This document shows positions 1 to 9,643 of a stretch of DNA of 59,551 bases, piece by piece. The translations under genes were made by a program, and so were the position numbers. This DNA comes from Acidobacteriota bacterium (GTDB lineage: Bacteria; Acidobacteriota; Terriglobia; Terriglobales; Acidobacteriaceae): positions 1 through 59,551 of the forward strand of contig QIAA01000045.1 in assembly GCA_003224905.1 (NCBI GenBank). The letters run 5' to 3'. How positions within the stretch are numbered: position 1 is the stretch's first letter; every line of letters begins with the position of its first letter. The notes under the pieces are model-generated. The model was given only the letters and a program-made list of their open reading frames with translations, ran no database searches and was not told the origin of the DNA.

Positions 1-575
1 ATCGTCGCCAGTTGGGGATGGATCATGCCGGAGCCTTTGGCTACGCCCGATACTCTGACTTCAGCTTTTCCTACCCGGAAGCACGCTGAAGCCAACTTTG
101 GACGAGTGTCGGTGGTCATGATGGATTGTGCAAAGGCTGCGATACCGAGAGCTTCGGTCCCGTCTTTCAATTCCGGCAACCTCGCGAGAATCTTCTCACT
201 CGGTAGCCGGACACCGATGATTCCCGTGGAGGACGGAAAAACTTGTGCCTTCGGTACCTGCAACAGACGGGCCAGTTCTCCACAGATGTGCTGGCACGCC
301 CGCAATCCATGCGTCCCGGTGGCGCAGTTGGCGTTGCCAGAGTTGACCAACACCGCTCGCAAACGTCCATGACTGGAAGCCAAAGCGGCGCGACCGGCTT
401 CCACTGGTGCTGCGACCACGCGGTTCTTAGTAAAGACTGCCGCCGCAGTTGTTCCGGGATCCGCCACAACCAGACCCAAATCCAGGCGGCCGCTGGCTTT
501 TATACCGCAGGAAGCGGCGGAGAATTTGAACCCGTTCGGGAACTGAACAGTATCAGCGGGGTTGCGTCCCCTCAT
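1..575 (-). CDS. argJ: ArgJ, glutamate N-acetyltransferase / ornithine acetyltransferase, N-terminal part (cut by window edge)
   Basis: The minus-strand frame is open from an ATG at 575 to the window edge and translates to about 191 residues typical of the ArgJ alpha chain. Visible motifs are GFKFSAASCGIKASGRLDLG near the N-terminus, VFTKNRVVAAPV, LVNSGNANCATG and VFPSSTGIIG. ArgJ transfers the acetyl group from N-acetylornithine to glutamate (the cyclic arginine pathway) and self-cleaves at a conserved Thr that lies beyond the window. The ATG overlaps the stop of the upstream GNAT gene as ATGA, so it is the last visible gene of the arg operon. Whether it is mono- or bifunctional cannot be told from this fragment. 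Confidence 0.93.
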   Translation of the reverse strand, partial: MRGRNPADTVQFPNGFKFSAASCGIKASGRLDLGLVVADPGTTAAAVFTKNRVVAAPVEAGRAALASSHGRLRAVLVNSGNANCATGTHGLRACQHICGELARLLQVPKAQVFPSSTGIIGVRLPSEKILARLPELKDGTEALGIAAFAQSIMTTDTRPKLASACFRVGKAEVRVSGVAKGSGMIHPQLAT

Positions 576-1081
576 GCCTGGAGCTTCACCAGAAAGTCCG
601 GTGGCTCCGGAAGAATTGCGAATTTTGGCAATTCGCCTCGCACCATCGCAACTTCGTCACAGCAATGAAATCGAGGGCAGACACAGCAATCCTTGTAGAT
701 TTTGTCAGGCAGGTCTTCCCGTTGGGCGAGGGCGAATCCAAGTTGTGAAAAGAACTCTGGCTTGCGCGTAAAAAGACAGATGCAGCTGACCCGATGTTTT
801 CTCGCCTGCGCAAGCAAAGCCCGGACCAGGCGCTTGCCGCCGCCGAGTCCCTGGCAGGAGCGATCTACTGTGATAGAGCGGATTTCCGCCAGGTGTGGTC
901 CATAAAGATGAAGCGCACCGCATCCCATAATCTCGCCGCCGTCTTCGAGCACCACAAAATCGCGCACGTTCTCGCAGATTTCCGCTAGTGTGCGCGGAAG
1001 CAGCGTTCCATCCCCCGAATAGGTGGAAATCAGTTTGTGGATGCGCTCAGCATCGGGCAAAACCGCTTCACGCGTGCGCAT
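572..1081 (-). CDS. argA: Short GNAT-type N-acetylglutamate synthase (ArgA-like)
   Basis: A 169-residue single-domain GNAT protein. An acetyl-CoA binding loop QGLGGG lies at residues 77-82, after the beta-strand EIRSITVD, and a cysteine-rich CCVCPRFHCC segment lies near residue 135. Its size and its place inside an arg operon match the short ArgA-type N-acetylglutamate synthases that make N-acetylglutamate from acetyl-CoA and glutamate. I chose the ATG at 1081 because it has an AGGAGG just upstream and overlaps the argH stop by 14 nt; a longer reading frame upstream runs through argH and is unlikely. It starts the pathway, while argJ downstream would recycle acetyl groups. Function is by family and context; substrate specificity is not proven by sequence. 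Confidence 0.85.
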   Translation of the reverse strand: MRTREAVLPDAERIHKLISTYSGDGTLLPRTLAEICENVRDFVVLEDGGEIMGCGALHLYGPHLAEIRSITVDRSCQGLGGGKRLVRALLAQARKHRVSCICLFTRKPEFFSQLGFALAQREDLPDKIYKDCCVCPRFHCCDEVAMVRGELPKFAILPEPPDFLVKLQA

Positions 1082-2467
1082 GAGCCTCCTCGCGGATGAG
1101 TTCAATGCGCTTCTTTGATTGAGCGAGAGCCTGCCGGACACGGCTGGGAGCAGTGCCGCCGGGAACGTCGTGAAGGGCGAGCACGGATTGCAACTCAAGA
1201 CAGGAATAGAAATCCTGATCGAATGCAGGATTCAACTGGCGCAGGTCCTCTAATGAGAGATCCTTCAATTCGCAGTTGCGATCGAGACACAACTGAACCG
1301 CTTTGCCGATCACTTCGTGGGCCAGGCGGAAGGGTACACCGCGTTTCGCGAGATAGGTGGCGGCGGCCCAGGCGTTCATGAATCCGGATTGCGCGGCCTG
1401 CTGCATCCGTTCGAAATTGAATTCCACCGCTTTCATCCAACCGGCCACAAGGGGAATGAGCGCCATAACGGTTTCAGCGGCTTCGAAGAGCGGCTCCTGG
1501 GTTTCCTGCAGGTCTTTGTTGTAGGCAAGCGGCAGGCCTTTCATCGCGACCATCAGTGAGGTTGCGTCCCCCACTATGCGTGCTGATTTTACGCGCGTAA
1601 GCTCGAGCAGATCGGGATTGAGTTTTTGCGGCATGGCACTGCTGCCGGTCGAATATGCTTCGGGCAAGTGGATGAAGCCGAATTCCTGTGAGGAAAACAG
1701 AATCATCTCTTCTGCCCAGCGGCTGAGGTGAAGCGCGAGGATTGAGAGCGCATTTACAAACTCCAGGACGAAGTCGCGATCGCTGGTCGCATCGATGCTG
1801 TTTGCGGTGATGCTTTCGAATCCGAGTTCGTCGGCGATGGCTTCGCGATCAAGGGGGAGCGTTGCGCCCGCGACCGCTCCTGAACCCAGCGGACAGACGT
1901 TCGCCCGCTTGCGGCAGTCGGCGAGGCGGTCGGCATCGCGCAGGAACATTTCGACGTACGCCAAGAGCCAGTGGGCCACTACTACTGGTTCTGCGCGCTG
2001 CAGATGCGTGTAGGCAGGCATGGCTGAATTCCCGCCCTGCTCGGCTCGCTGGAGGAGCTCGCCAACACAGTCCGCCACGTCACTGCGCAGTTGATCAATG
2101 GCGGCACGAACGTAGAGACGCAGATCGGTTGCGATCTGCTCGTTGCGGCTGCGCCCGCTGTGCAGCTTGTATCCGGTATCGCCGATCAAGGCGACGAGCT
2201 GCTTCTCCACAAAATGATGAATGTCCTCGGCTTCCGCGTCGTCGAGGAATGACGGCGAGGCCTGCGCATTTTTTGCGATGCGATCCAGGCCTTCCAGAAT
2301 GTTGATCAGTTCCGGGGAGCTCAGAATGGCGGCGGACTTGAGAGAGCGCGCATGAGCGCGGCTGGCGGCCAGCTCTTCACGAAGCAGGCGGCGATCAAAT
2401 TCGAACGACCGCTGCCAGCGCTCGAACTCAGGGTCGAGCGGCCGGCCAACGCGGCCAGACCACATCT

Positions 2468-2471
<4 letters not shown>
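1068..2471 (-). CDS. argH: Argininosuccinate lyase
   Basis: A 467-residue protein of normal length for argininosuccinate lyase, the last step of arginine synthesis (argininosuccinate to arginine plus fumarate). It has the N-terminal MWSGRVGRPLDPEFERWQ, the DDAEAEDIHHFVE and SGRSRNEQIATDLRLY segments, and the superfamily signature GSSAMPQKLNPDLLEL, which carries the catalytic serine loop. The ATG at 2471 has AGGAGG seven bases upstream and overlaps the argG stop as ATGA, so translation is probably coupled. Cytoplasmic homotetramer by family knowledge. It sits in the middle of the arg operon with no internal promoter visible. Confidence 0.97.
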
Positions 2472-3665
<1,194 letters not shown>

Positions 3666-3673
<8 letters not shown>

Positions 3674-4676
3674 GGCCGTTCCTCGAAACGCGGCTCACGC
3701 CGCCGCCAAGCAGCAACAACAGAATGGCCTTCTGCACATGCAGGCGGCTTTCGGCCTGGTCGAAAACCACGGAGCGGATCGAATCCATGACGCCGTCGGT
3801 GATCTCGAGTCCTCGATGCGCGGGCATGCAGTGCATGAAAACCGCATGGGGCACGGCTTCGGCGACCAGCGCCTCGTTAACCTGGTAGGGAGGAAAAATC
3901 TTCTCCCGCTCGGCAGTTTCGTGCTCGTGTCCCATGCTGACCCAGGCGTCAGTGTAGACAGCATCGGCACCGCACACGGCCTCGCGAGGATCGGTGAGGA
4001 GCTCAATGCTCGCGCCGCTCTGGGCGGCAATTTCACGGGCGTCGGAAACAATTTTTGGATCCGGGCCGTAGCCCGGCGGCGTAGCCATGCGAATGCGAGA
4101 TCCAAGGCTGGCGTTGGTCAGCAGCAGAGAATGAGCTACGTTGTTACCGTCGCCGACATAGGCGAGGCACATGTTCTTCAGATCGCCGAAGCGTTCCACG
4201 AGGGTGAAGTAGTCGGCCAGCGCCTGGCAGGGATGTTCCAGATCGCTGAGCGCGTTGATCACCGGAATGCAGGCGTGCTCGGCCATGCCTTCGACGGTGG
4301 TGTGGGAATAAGTGCGTAGCACAATGGCATCGACCCAGCGCTCCAGGTTGTGAGCGATATCGCTGAGCTTTTCGCGAGCATCGAGCCGCCCCGCAGTTTG
4401 ATCCACGAAAAAGGTTGTGCCGCCCATGCTCGCCATCCCGGCTTCAAAGGTGAGCCGGGTGCGCAGCGAAGCTTTTTCGAAAAACATGACCATCTGCTTG
4501 CCGGCCAGGGCACCGCGAAAATCGGAGGGCCGCGACTTCATCAGGCCGGCAAGCTGAAAGATCGCTTCCACGCCGCTCGGTCCGAGATCGCGAATGGAAA
4601 CCAGGTCACGGCACGGAAATACGGCCGCTGCCGGCGGCTGTACAGCCTGCGTCATGTTGAGTGTCTGGCTGCTCAA
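3666..4676 (-). CDS. argF: Ornithine carbamoyltransferase
   Basis: A 336-residue ornithine carbamoyltransferase making citrulline from ornithine and carbamoyl phosphate. The carbamoyl-phosphate motif reads SLRTR near residue 70 (family consensus SxRTR), with HPCQALAD in the middle and HCMPAHRG (consensus HCLPAHRG) near the C-terminus. The longest reading starts at a TTG overlapping the argD stop as TTGA. That TTG has AAAGGAG about ten bases upstream, while the first ATG (4655) has no visible ribosome site, so I keep the TTG. It carries about 20 extra N-terminal residues before PCRDLVSIRDLG. Anabolic function follows from the operon. Confidence 0.96.
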
Positions 4677-5923
4677 TGTTTGTAGGCTCCTTTGTGTGAG
4701 TTCTTTGCCGCCTTGGTTGCGGGCTTTGCAGCTGCCAGAGCGGTATTCAACGCGTGCACTACGGTATTGACGTGCTGCTGGCGAATGATGTACGGCGGCA
4801 AGAAGCGCAGCACAGTCTCTTGGGTACGATTGATAAGAATGCCGTTCTTGAGTAATTGCGCTACGACTTGTTTCGCGTTATCGGCGGAATCCAGCTCCAT
4901 GCCGAGCATCAGTCCCATGCCGCGTAGTTCGCGAACGCAGCCGTGGTTGGCTTTCAGACATTCCAGCCTAGCTTGGAAGTGATTTCCGATCTGGCGGATG
5001 TGGGGCAGCGTGCGATCGAGCACGCGCAGAAATTCGATCGCCACGGCGCAGGCCAGCGGCCCACCACCGAACGTCGTCCCATGCATGCCCGGGTGCATGC
5101 CGCTGGCTACGCGATTCGTCGTGAGAATCGCTCCGAGGGGCAAGCCGGCGGCCAGCGGCTTTGCGACAGTCACGATGTCGGGCTGCACGGCGTAGTGCTG
5201 ATAAGCAAAGTATTCCCCGGTCCGGCCCAGGCCGCACTGGATTTCATCGAGAATCAGGAGCGCCCCGGTACGCGCGGTCAATTGCCGGGCAAGCTGCAGA
5301 AAGTCCTTGCTCAAAGGTCGAATGCCGCCTTCGCCCTGAATTGTTTCCAGACAAATGGCGCAGACGCTGCCATCAAACTGGCGCTTAAGATCGTCGACAT
5401 CGTTGAAGTTGACGAAGCCGACACCGGGCACGAGCGGAGTAAACGGATGTCGATACTTCTCCTGCCCGGTAGTCGCCAGCGAACCGAATGTCCGCCCGTG
5501 AAAGGAATTTTCCAGCGCGAGCAGGCGCCACTTGGCTTTGTGGCCGTTGTTGTTTTCAACCCGCGCCAGGGCACGCGACAGCTTCAGAGCGCCTTCCCAG
5601 GCTTCAGTTCCGCTGTTGCAGAAAAATGCCTTGTCGAGGCCGGAGATCTTCGTCAGCCGCTTCGCCAATTCCGCCTGATACTCGTGGTAGAAGAGATTGG
5701 AAACGTGAATCAGCCGGCTGGATTGCTTTTTCAAAGCGCGCGTGATCGCAGGATGCGCGTGGCCCAGGGCGTTTACTCCAATCCCGCTGAGAAAATCCAG
5801 ATAGCGCTTGCCGCGCGAGTCCCACAGGTACACGCCGCGTCCGCGAGTAAACAACACCCGCTGGCGATCGTAAGTGGGCAGCAGCAGTTTCTCTTCGGCG
5901 CGCATTACTGACGCCAGACTCAT
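4673..5923 (-). CDS. argD: Acetylornithine aminotransferase (PLP, class III)
   Basis: A 416-residue class III aminotransferase that converts N-acetylglutamate semialdehyde to N-acetylornithine with glutamate as donor. Key segments are FLSGIGVNALGHAHP, FCNSGTEAWEGALKL, SFHGRTFGSLATTGQ, the LILDEIQCGLGRTG motif holding the PLP-contacting Asp, and TVAKPLAAGLPLGA containing the Schiff-base lysine. The ATG at 5923 overlaps the argB stop as ATGA and has CGGAGG upstream. An in-frame extension further upstream would run about 66 codons through argB and is not credible. The enzyme may also act on succinyldiaminopimelate, as in other bacteria. Confidence 0.96.
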   Translation of the reverse strand: MSLASVMRAEEKLLLPTYDRQRVLFTRGRGVYLWDSRGKRYLDFLSGIGVNALGHAHPAITRALKKQSSRLIHVSNLFYHEYQAELAKRLTKISGLDKAFFCNSGTEAWEGALKLSRALARVENNNGHKAKWRLLALENSFHGRTFGSLATTGQEKYRHPFTPLVPGVGFVNFNDVDDLKRQFDGSVCAICLETIQGEGGIRPLSKDFLQLARQLTARTGALLILDEIQCGLGRTGEYFAYQHYAVQPDIVTVAKPLAAGLPLGAILTTNRVASGMHPGMHGTTFGGGPLACAVAIEFLRVLDRTLPHIRQIGNHFQARLECLKANHGCVRELRGMGLMLGMELDSADNAKQVVAQLLKNGILINRTQETVLRFLPPYIIRQQHVNTVVHALNTALAAAKPATKAAKNSHKGAYKH

Positions 5924-6708
5924 ACCGCCGTTACCTCCGTTCCATAATGAAGCTTCGTGAAGTAGAAGAGCGGAAGCTCTTCCGCGTGTGCGGCGGGTAA
6001 GATGCGCACTCGAGAGACGCCCTTCTTGAGCGCCTGCCCGCACGCCTGCAGCTTGGGCAGCATACCGCCCGCGATTACAGCGTCTTTCGCAAGGGCCGCC
6101 GCTTTTTTGATATCGAGCCATGGAATTACAGCGCCGTCAGCATCTTTTACGCCAGGGACATCGGTGAGGAAGATGAGCGTATCCGCATGGCAAGCGACGG
6201 CACATGCCGAGGCCATTTCATCGGCGTTGACGTTGTAGTACTCGCCATCGGAGCCCAGCGCGAGCGAAGAGATCACCGGGATACCACCTTGCTGCCAAAT
6301 GGCCTGCAGCCAGCGGGGTTCGACTGAGCAGATTTCGCCGACGAAACCTAGATCGTGTCCCTCTGTGGGTTGCATTTTGCGCGCGCGGAAGGACATGCCA
6401 TCTCCCCCGGAAAGCCCGATCGCCGGTTTTCCCGCCGCCAGTATTGCCGCCACAAGGCTCTTATTAACGATGCCCGCCAGCACCATCAGGGCGACGTCCC
6501 GCGTTTCCGCATCAGTAATGCGAAGCCCGTTTACAAAGTCACTTTCCTTTCCGAGGAGCTTTAAGGTGCGGGTCAGGGCGCCGCCGCCGCCGTGGACTAC
6601 AGCGACGGAATGGCCGTCATTGGCCAGCTCCACGACTGCTCGGGCGCACTTCTGCAGAGTGGTTTTATCTTCCAGCGCAGCCCCGCCAATTTTGACCACG
6701 ATTTTCAC
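5920..6708 (-). CDS. argB: Acetylglutamate kinase
   Basis: A 262-residue amino-acid kinase that phosphorylates N-acetylglutamate. It begins VKIVVKIGGAALEDK, with a glycine-rich VVHGGGGALTRTL, substrate region VNGLRITDAETRDVALMV, and later NVNADEMASACA and LIFLTDVPGVKD. I place the start at the GTG at 6708, which overlaps the argC stop as GTGA. Reading further upstream adds about 48 residues that only reflect the argC C-terminus in another frame. It lacks the N-terminal helix typical of arginine-inhibited hexameric kinases, so feedback control by arginine may sit elsewhere; that last point is inference. Confidence 0.95.
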   Translation of the reverse strand: MKIVVKIGGAALEDKTTLQKCARAVVELANDGHSVAVVHGGGGALTRTLKLLGKESDFVNGLRITDAETRDVALMVLAGIVNKSLVAAILAAGKPAIGLSGGDGMSFRARKMQPTEGHDLGFVGEICSVEPRWLQAIWQQGGIPVISSLALGSDGEYYNVNADEMASACAVACHADTLIFLTDVPGVKDADGAVIPWLDIKKAAALAKDAVIAGGMLPKLQACGQALKKGVSRVRILPAAHAEELPLFYFTKLHYGTEVTAV

Positions 6709-7745
6709 GCGAGACCCTTGTCTTCCTGCCAGCCATACATCAAATTCAGGTTCTGCACCGCTTGTCCCGCGGCGCCTTTCAGCAGGTTGTCGACGCAGGA
6801 AACCAGCACCAGCCGGCGATGATCGTCGGCTAAGCAGAAACCCAGATCGCAATAATTGCTATGCAACGAGAATTGAATCTCCGGCAGCTTAGGAGTTTCG
6901 AAGACGCGCACCCAGCGCTTGCCGGCGTAGAAATCCTGCAAGCACGACTGCACTTCCGCCGGCTGCATTTCACGATTCAGGTGAACGTAAATCGTGGAAA
7001 GGATTCCACGCGGAATCGGCAATAGATGAGGAGTAAAGATCAGCTCGGCGGCATTGAGGTTCAGCTGCTCGAGAATCTCGCCAGTGTGCCGGTGTCCAAA
7101 AACGGAGTATGCGGAAAGATTATCTGCGACGGATACGAAGTGAGTTCGTGACGTGGGCTCCTTGCCCGCGCCGGAGACACCGGATTTCGAATCGGAAATA
7201 ATTCCTTTCTCGCGACCAATGACGTTTGCTGCTAATAGAGGTGCGAGCGCCAGAATTACCGAAGTCGCGTAGCAACCGGGATTTGCTACCAGGGAAGCTT
7301 CGCGTATCTGCTCCCCATTCAGCTCCGGCAACCCGTAAACCGCTTTATCTGTGAGTTCCTCGGCCGCAGCGGCATCAGAGTCGTGGAAGCCGTAAACGGA
7401 CCGATGTTGCGGCTGCTTCAGCCGCCAGGCGCCGCTTAGGTCGATTACCCGAATACCCCGTGCCACTGCTCCCGGCGCGAGCGCACGCGACACGTCGTGG
7501 GGCGTGGCCAGAAAGAGCAGGTCTACTTCCTTCAGCGCTTCCCAGGAAAACGGCTGCAGGGGGAAGCCACCGTTTCCGGAGAGCGCCGGGAAGAGTTTTG
7601 CGAGATCTCCTCCGTCGCCGTTCTCGGAAGGCCTGCGAAACAACAACGGCTTCTCCAATCGAGGATGCCGCAACAGAAGCCGCGCCAGTTCATAGCCGGA
7701 ATACCCGGTTGCGCCCAGCACCGCGGTTTTGATCTTTGCCGGCAT
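6705..7745 (-). CDS. argC: N-acetyl-gamma-glutamyl-phosphate reductase
   Basis: A 346-residue NADPH-dependent reductase. The Rossmann start is AVLGATGYSGYELARLL at residues 8-24; the catalytic cysteine lies in NPGCYATSVILAL; a VSGAGKEPTSRTHF segment and a HRHTGEI segment match the family. It reduces N-acetylglutamyl phosphate to the semialdehyde. The ATG at 7745 overlaps the argR stop by one base (TGATG), with AGGGGA about ten bases upstream. It is the first structural gene after argR, so the operon order matches pathway order only partly: C, B, D, F, G, H. Confidence 0.97.
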   Translation of the reverse strand: MPAKIKTAVLGATGYSGYELARLLLRHPRLEKPLLFRRPSENGDGGDLAKLFPALSGNGGFPLQPFSWEALKEVDLLFLATPHDVSRALAPGAVARGIRVIDLSGAWRLKQPQHRSVYGFHDSDAAAAEELTDKAVYGLPELNGEQIREASLVANPGCYATSVILALAPLLAANVIGREKGIISDSKSGVSGAGKEPTSRTHFVSVADNLSAYSVFGHRHTGEILEQLNLNAAELIFTPHLLPIPRGILSTIYVHLNREMQPAEVQSCLQDFYAGKRWVRVFETPKLPEIQFSLHSNYCDLGFCLADDHRRLVLVSCVDNLLKGAAGQAVQNLNLMYGWQEDKGLA

Positions 7746-8191
7746 CAGGCAAGCATCCCCTCGATGCGTCCCGCCAGCTTCTGTGCAGCCTTGTTGTCCG
7801 GTGAGACGATCAGAATCGTGTCATCTCCTGCGATGGTTCCTACGACTTCCGGCCAGTCTTCCCCGTCCAGCGCCGCTGCCACCGGCTGCGCGCTACCCAC
7901 GGTGGTCCTGATCACCAGCAGGTTCTGTGCCGGACGCACTTCCAGAACAAACTCACGCACCAGCCGCGACACAGACGGCAATGCAGCGTCAAATCCGTTG
8001 CCACCCTGGGGCACTGTGTAACCGTTTCCTGTTTTTGCCAGCCCAAGCTCGTGAATGTCGCGCGACAAGGTTGCCTGCCCGACTTTGAATCCGCGCCTGG
8101 CCAGCGCGCGCTGCAGGTTCTCCTGGCTGGCCACTGGCTGGTGGCCCAAAACTTCGAGGATGGCTTTGTGTCTAAGAGGCTTTGCTGTCAT
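7745..8191 (-). CDS. argR: Arginine repressor ArgR
   Basis: A 148-residue ArgR/AhrC protein starting MTAKPLRHKAILEVL. The N-terminal winged helix contains the recognition segment GFKVGQATLSRDIHELGL. The C-terminal oligomerisation and arginine-binding part contains GSAQPVAAALD, VGTIAGDDTILIVSPD and a final hydrophobic stretch. I prefer the ATG at 8191 over an in-frame TTG at 8209, because the TTG would place translation inside the operator and has no ribosome site. The gene heads the operon it presumably represses when arginine is plentiful. Two ARG boxes sit directly upstream and over the start codon. Confidence 0.95.
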   Translation of the reverse strand: MTAKPLRHKAILEVLGHQPVASQENLQRALARRGFKVGQATLSRDIHELGLAKTGNGYTVPQGGNGFDAALPSVSRLVREFVLEVRPAQNLLVIRTTVGSAQPVAAALDGEDWPEVVGTIAGDDTILIVSPDNKAAQKLAGRIEGMLA

Positions 8192-8226
8192 GAATGTATA
8201 TTCATCCAAGTGAATAATTATTCAAT
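8189..8226 (-). promoter_or_regulatory. Tandem ARG boxes (ArgR operator)
   Basis: Two perfect palindromic cores, TGAATGTATATTCA at 8191-8204 and TGAATAATTATTCA at 8211-8224, are separated by 6 bp. As 18-bp ARG boxes they are 2 bp apart, the spacing known for the E. coli argR operator. Both match the consensus TNTGAATWWWWATTCANW. One box covers the predicted transcription start and the other covers the argR ATG, so repressor binding would block both promoter clearance and the start region. Confidence 0.93.
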
Positions 8227-8252
8227 TATTGTTGGATTCAGGCAGCTGTCAA
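8225..8252 (-). promoter_or_regulatory. Sigma-70-type promoter of the arg operon
   Basis: Read on the minus strand, a perfect -35 box TTGACA lies at 8252-8247. It is followed by a 16-bp spacer and the -10 box AATAAT at 8230-8225, matching five of six consensus bases. The predicted start near 8218 falls inside the upstream ARG box. This is the only strong promoter I see for the nine-gene operon. Confidence 0.8.
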
Positions 8253-8290
8253 GAACAAAAAAATTGCGGCTGCTCTGATCGGTAGCCGGG

Positions 8291-8330
8291 CAACAGAAAA
8301 CCCACCTGCCATTCAGTTATGGAGGTGGGT
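8291..8330 (-). terminator. Intrinsic terminator upstream of the arg promoter
   Basis: On the minus strand ACCCACCT pairs with AGGTGGGT, with an inner CCAT/ATGG extension, a one-base bulge and a six-base loop. The hairpin is followed directly by TTTT. It lies after the small ORF at 8396-8572 and before the argR promoter, so it should insulate the gltB/lysR transcript from the arg operon. Confidence 0.8.
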
Positions 8331-8395
8331 CTCGTTGGCCCGCTAAATCTGAATCTTCAGCTCACCGCGAAGTCAAAATCTTAGTCGGCCACAAG

Positions 8396-8572
8396 CTAGT
8401 TGTTCCGCTCGCGCGTTAAGCGTGGCTCGCTGCTCTCCTGCCGGAACTCTTCAAAGAACTGAACCAGACGATCGATCAGCCGACGACGGCCTCCAATAAT
8501 ATGCAGCCCGCTCTCGTGCTGATGCTCTTCCAGAATCCTGTTGAGGTTGGTTTCCAATTCGTGTTCATGCAT
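8396..8572 (-). CDS. Small hypothetical protein (58 aa)
   Basis: A short minus-strand frame of 58 codons starting MHEHELETNLNRILEEHQHE and ending in PRLTRERNN before TAG. A strong GAGGGGG lies about six bases before the ATG, which is the main reason to accept it. The product is charged, with many His, Glu and Arg residues, and looks like one or two amphipathic helices (LIDRLVQFFEEFRQE); no known domain is recognised. It follows the LysR gene on the same strand and is closed by the terminator at 8291-8330. Confidence 0.55.
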   Translation of the reverse strand: MHEHELETNLNRILEEHQHESGLHIIGGRRRLIDRLVQFFEEFRQESSEPRLTRERNN

Positions 8573-8722
8573 AAGCCACCCCCTCAGATTGGTGTAGAAC
8601 CCGGAGCGACAGCCGGCATCGCCTCTGAGGTCTCTACCAGTTACCGTAACAATTACCGGAGGCGAACAGAAATCTGAAATTCTGATGAGCGGTATCGAGA
8701 ATTTTGATGAGGCTTGCGATCT

Positions 8723-9610
8723 TTATTTTGAAGCCGCCAACTGCCGGACAGTGCTGATAAAAGTAGTGGTGGCTCGCGTCAGAGTGCGATCCCGCCGATA
8801 AGCCAGCCCCAGCTCCCTCCAAAGCTCTTCATCTTTTATCGGGATCAGCTTGACCCGGCCTGCCAGCACTTGATCCCGGGCGAAACTCGCGCTGATAAGG
8901 GACACGCCCAGACCGGCCGCGACAAAGCTTTTGATCATGCCCACACTGGGCAGTTCCATTCGTACTTGCAGTTTTCCAGCATAAGGACGAAACAGTTTGT
9001 CCATCACGCGGCGGCTAAAACCAGTCTTGGGAAGCAACAGCGGCTGCTTCGCGATCTCGCTGATGGGCACGACTTCGTGTTGCGCCAGCGCATTCTGTGG
9101 GCTCACCATGAGCATGAGCTGGTCGCGAAAGATCGGGTACGATTTCAGACTAGGTGACTTTACCGGCAAGGTAACAATGCCAACATCAATCGAACCGTTT
9201 TCCAATTTCTCAATGATCTTGTAGCTGAAATTCCGGTAGATGCTGATCTGCACGCCGGGATATAGGTGGCTATACTTGGCGAAAACGTCCGGTAAAACGT
9301 ACAGACAGGTCGCTTCATTGGCGCCGATGACCAGCGTACCTCGTGGAGCACTGCCCTGGTCAGCCACAGCGAGTAATGACTCATCTTTCATTTGCAGAAG
9401 TCGCTCTGCATAGGCGAACAGCACCCGCCCGGCGGGAGTCAGGCTCACGTCCTTGCCGGAGCGGTCGAGGAGCCGGTCTCCGTATTCCTGCTCGAGCTGG
9501 CGAATCTGCGCGCTCACGGCTGACTGCGACCGAAAAACCTTCTGGCCGGCGCGCGAAAAGCTGCCCAACTTGGCTACTTCCATAAACGTAACTAGCTGAT
9601 CGAAGTCCAT
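8723..9610 (-). CDS. LysR-family transcriptional regulator
   Basis: A 295-residue LysR protein. The N-terminal winged helix has the classic pattern FMEVAKLGSFSRAGQKVFRSQSAVS (given here as a profile match) and LTPAGRVLFAYAERLL, followed by a substrate-binding domain with GTLVIGANEATCLYVLP and GLGVSLIS near residue 235. The co-inducer is unknown. It lies 33 nt downstream of gltB in the same direction, so it may be cotranscribed with gltB and regulate nitrogen or amino-acid genes. GltC of Bacillus is a LysR regulator of gltAB but is divergently placed, so the analogy is only suggestive. Confidence 0.92.
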   Translation of the reverse strand: MDFDQLVTFMEVAKLGSFSRAGQKVFRSQSAVSAQIRQLEQEYGDRLLDRSGKDVSLTPAGRVLFAYAERLLQMKDESLLAVADQGSAPRGTLVIGANEATCLYVLPDVFAKYSHLYPGVQISIYRNFSYKIIEKLENGSIDVGIVTLPVKSPSLKSYPIFRDQLMLMVSPQNALAQHEVVPISEIAKQPLLLPKTGFSRRVMDKLFRPYAGKLQVRMELPSVGMIKSFVAAGLGVSLISASFARDQVLAGRVKLIPIKDEELWRELGLAYRRDRTLTRATTTFISTVRQLAASK

Positions 9611-9643
9611 GAAGTGTGCGCGATTATAGCGGAGTTCGAAGAC

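Noticed and set aside
8192..8209. TTG start extending ArgR by six residues.
   Set aside because: It overlaps the operator and has no ribosome site; the ATG at 8191 gives the normal ArgR N-terminus.
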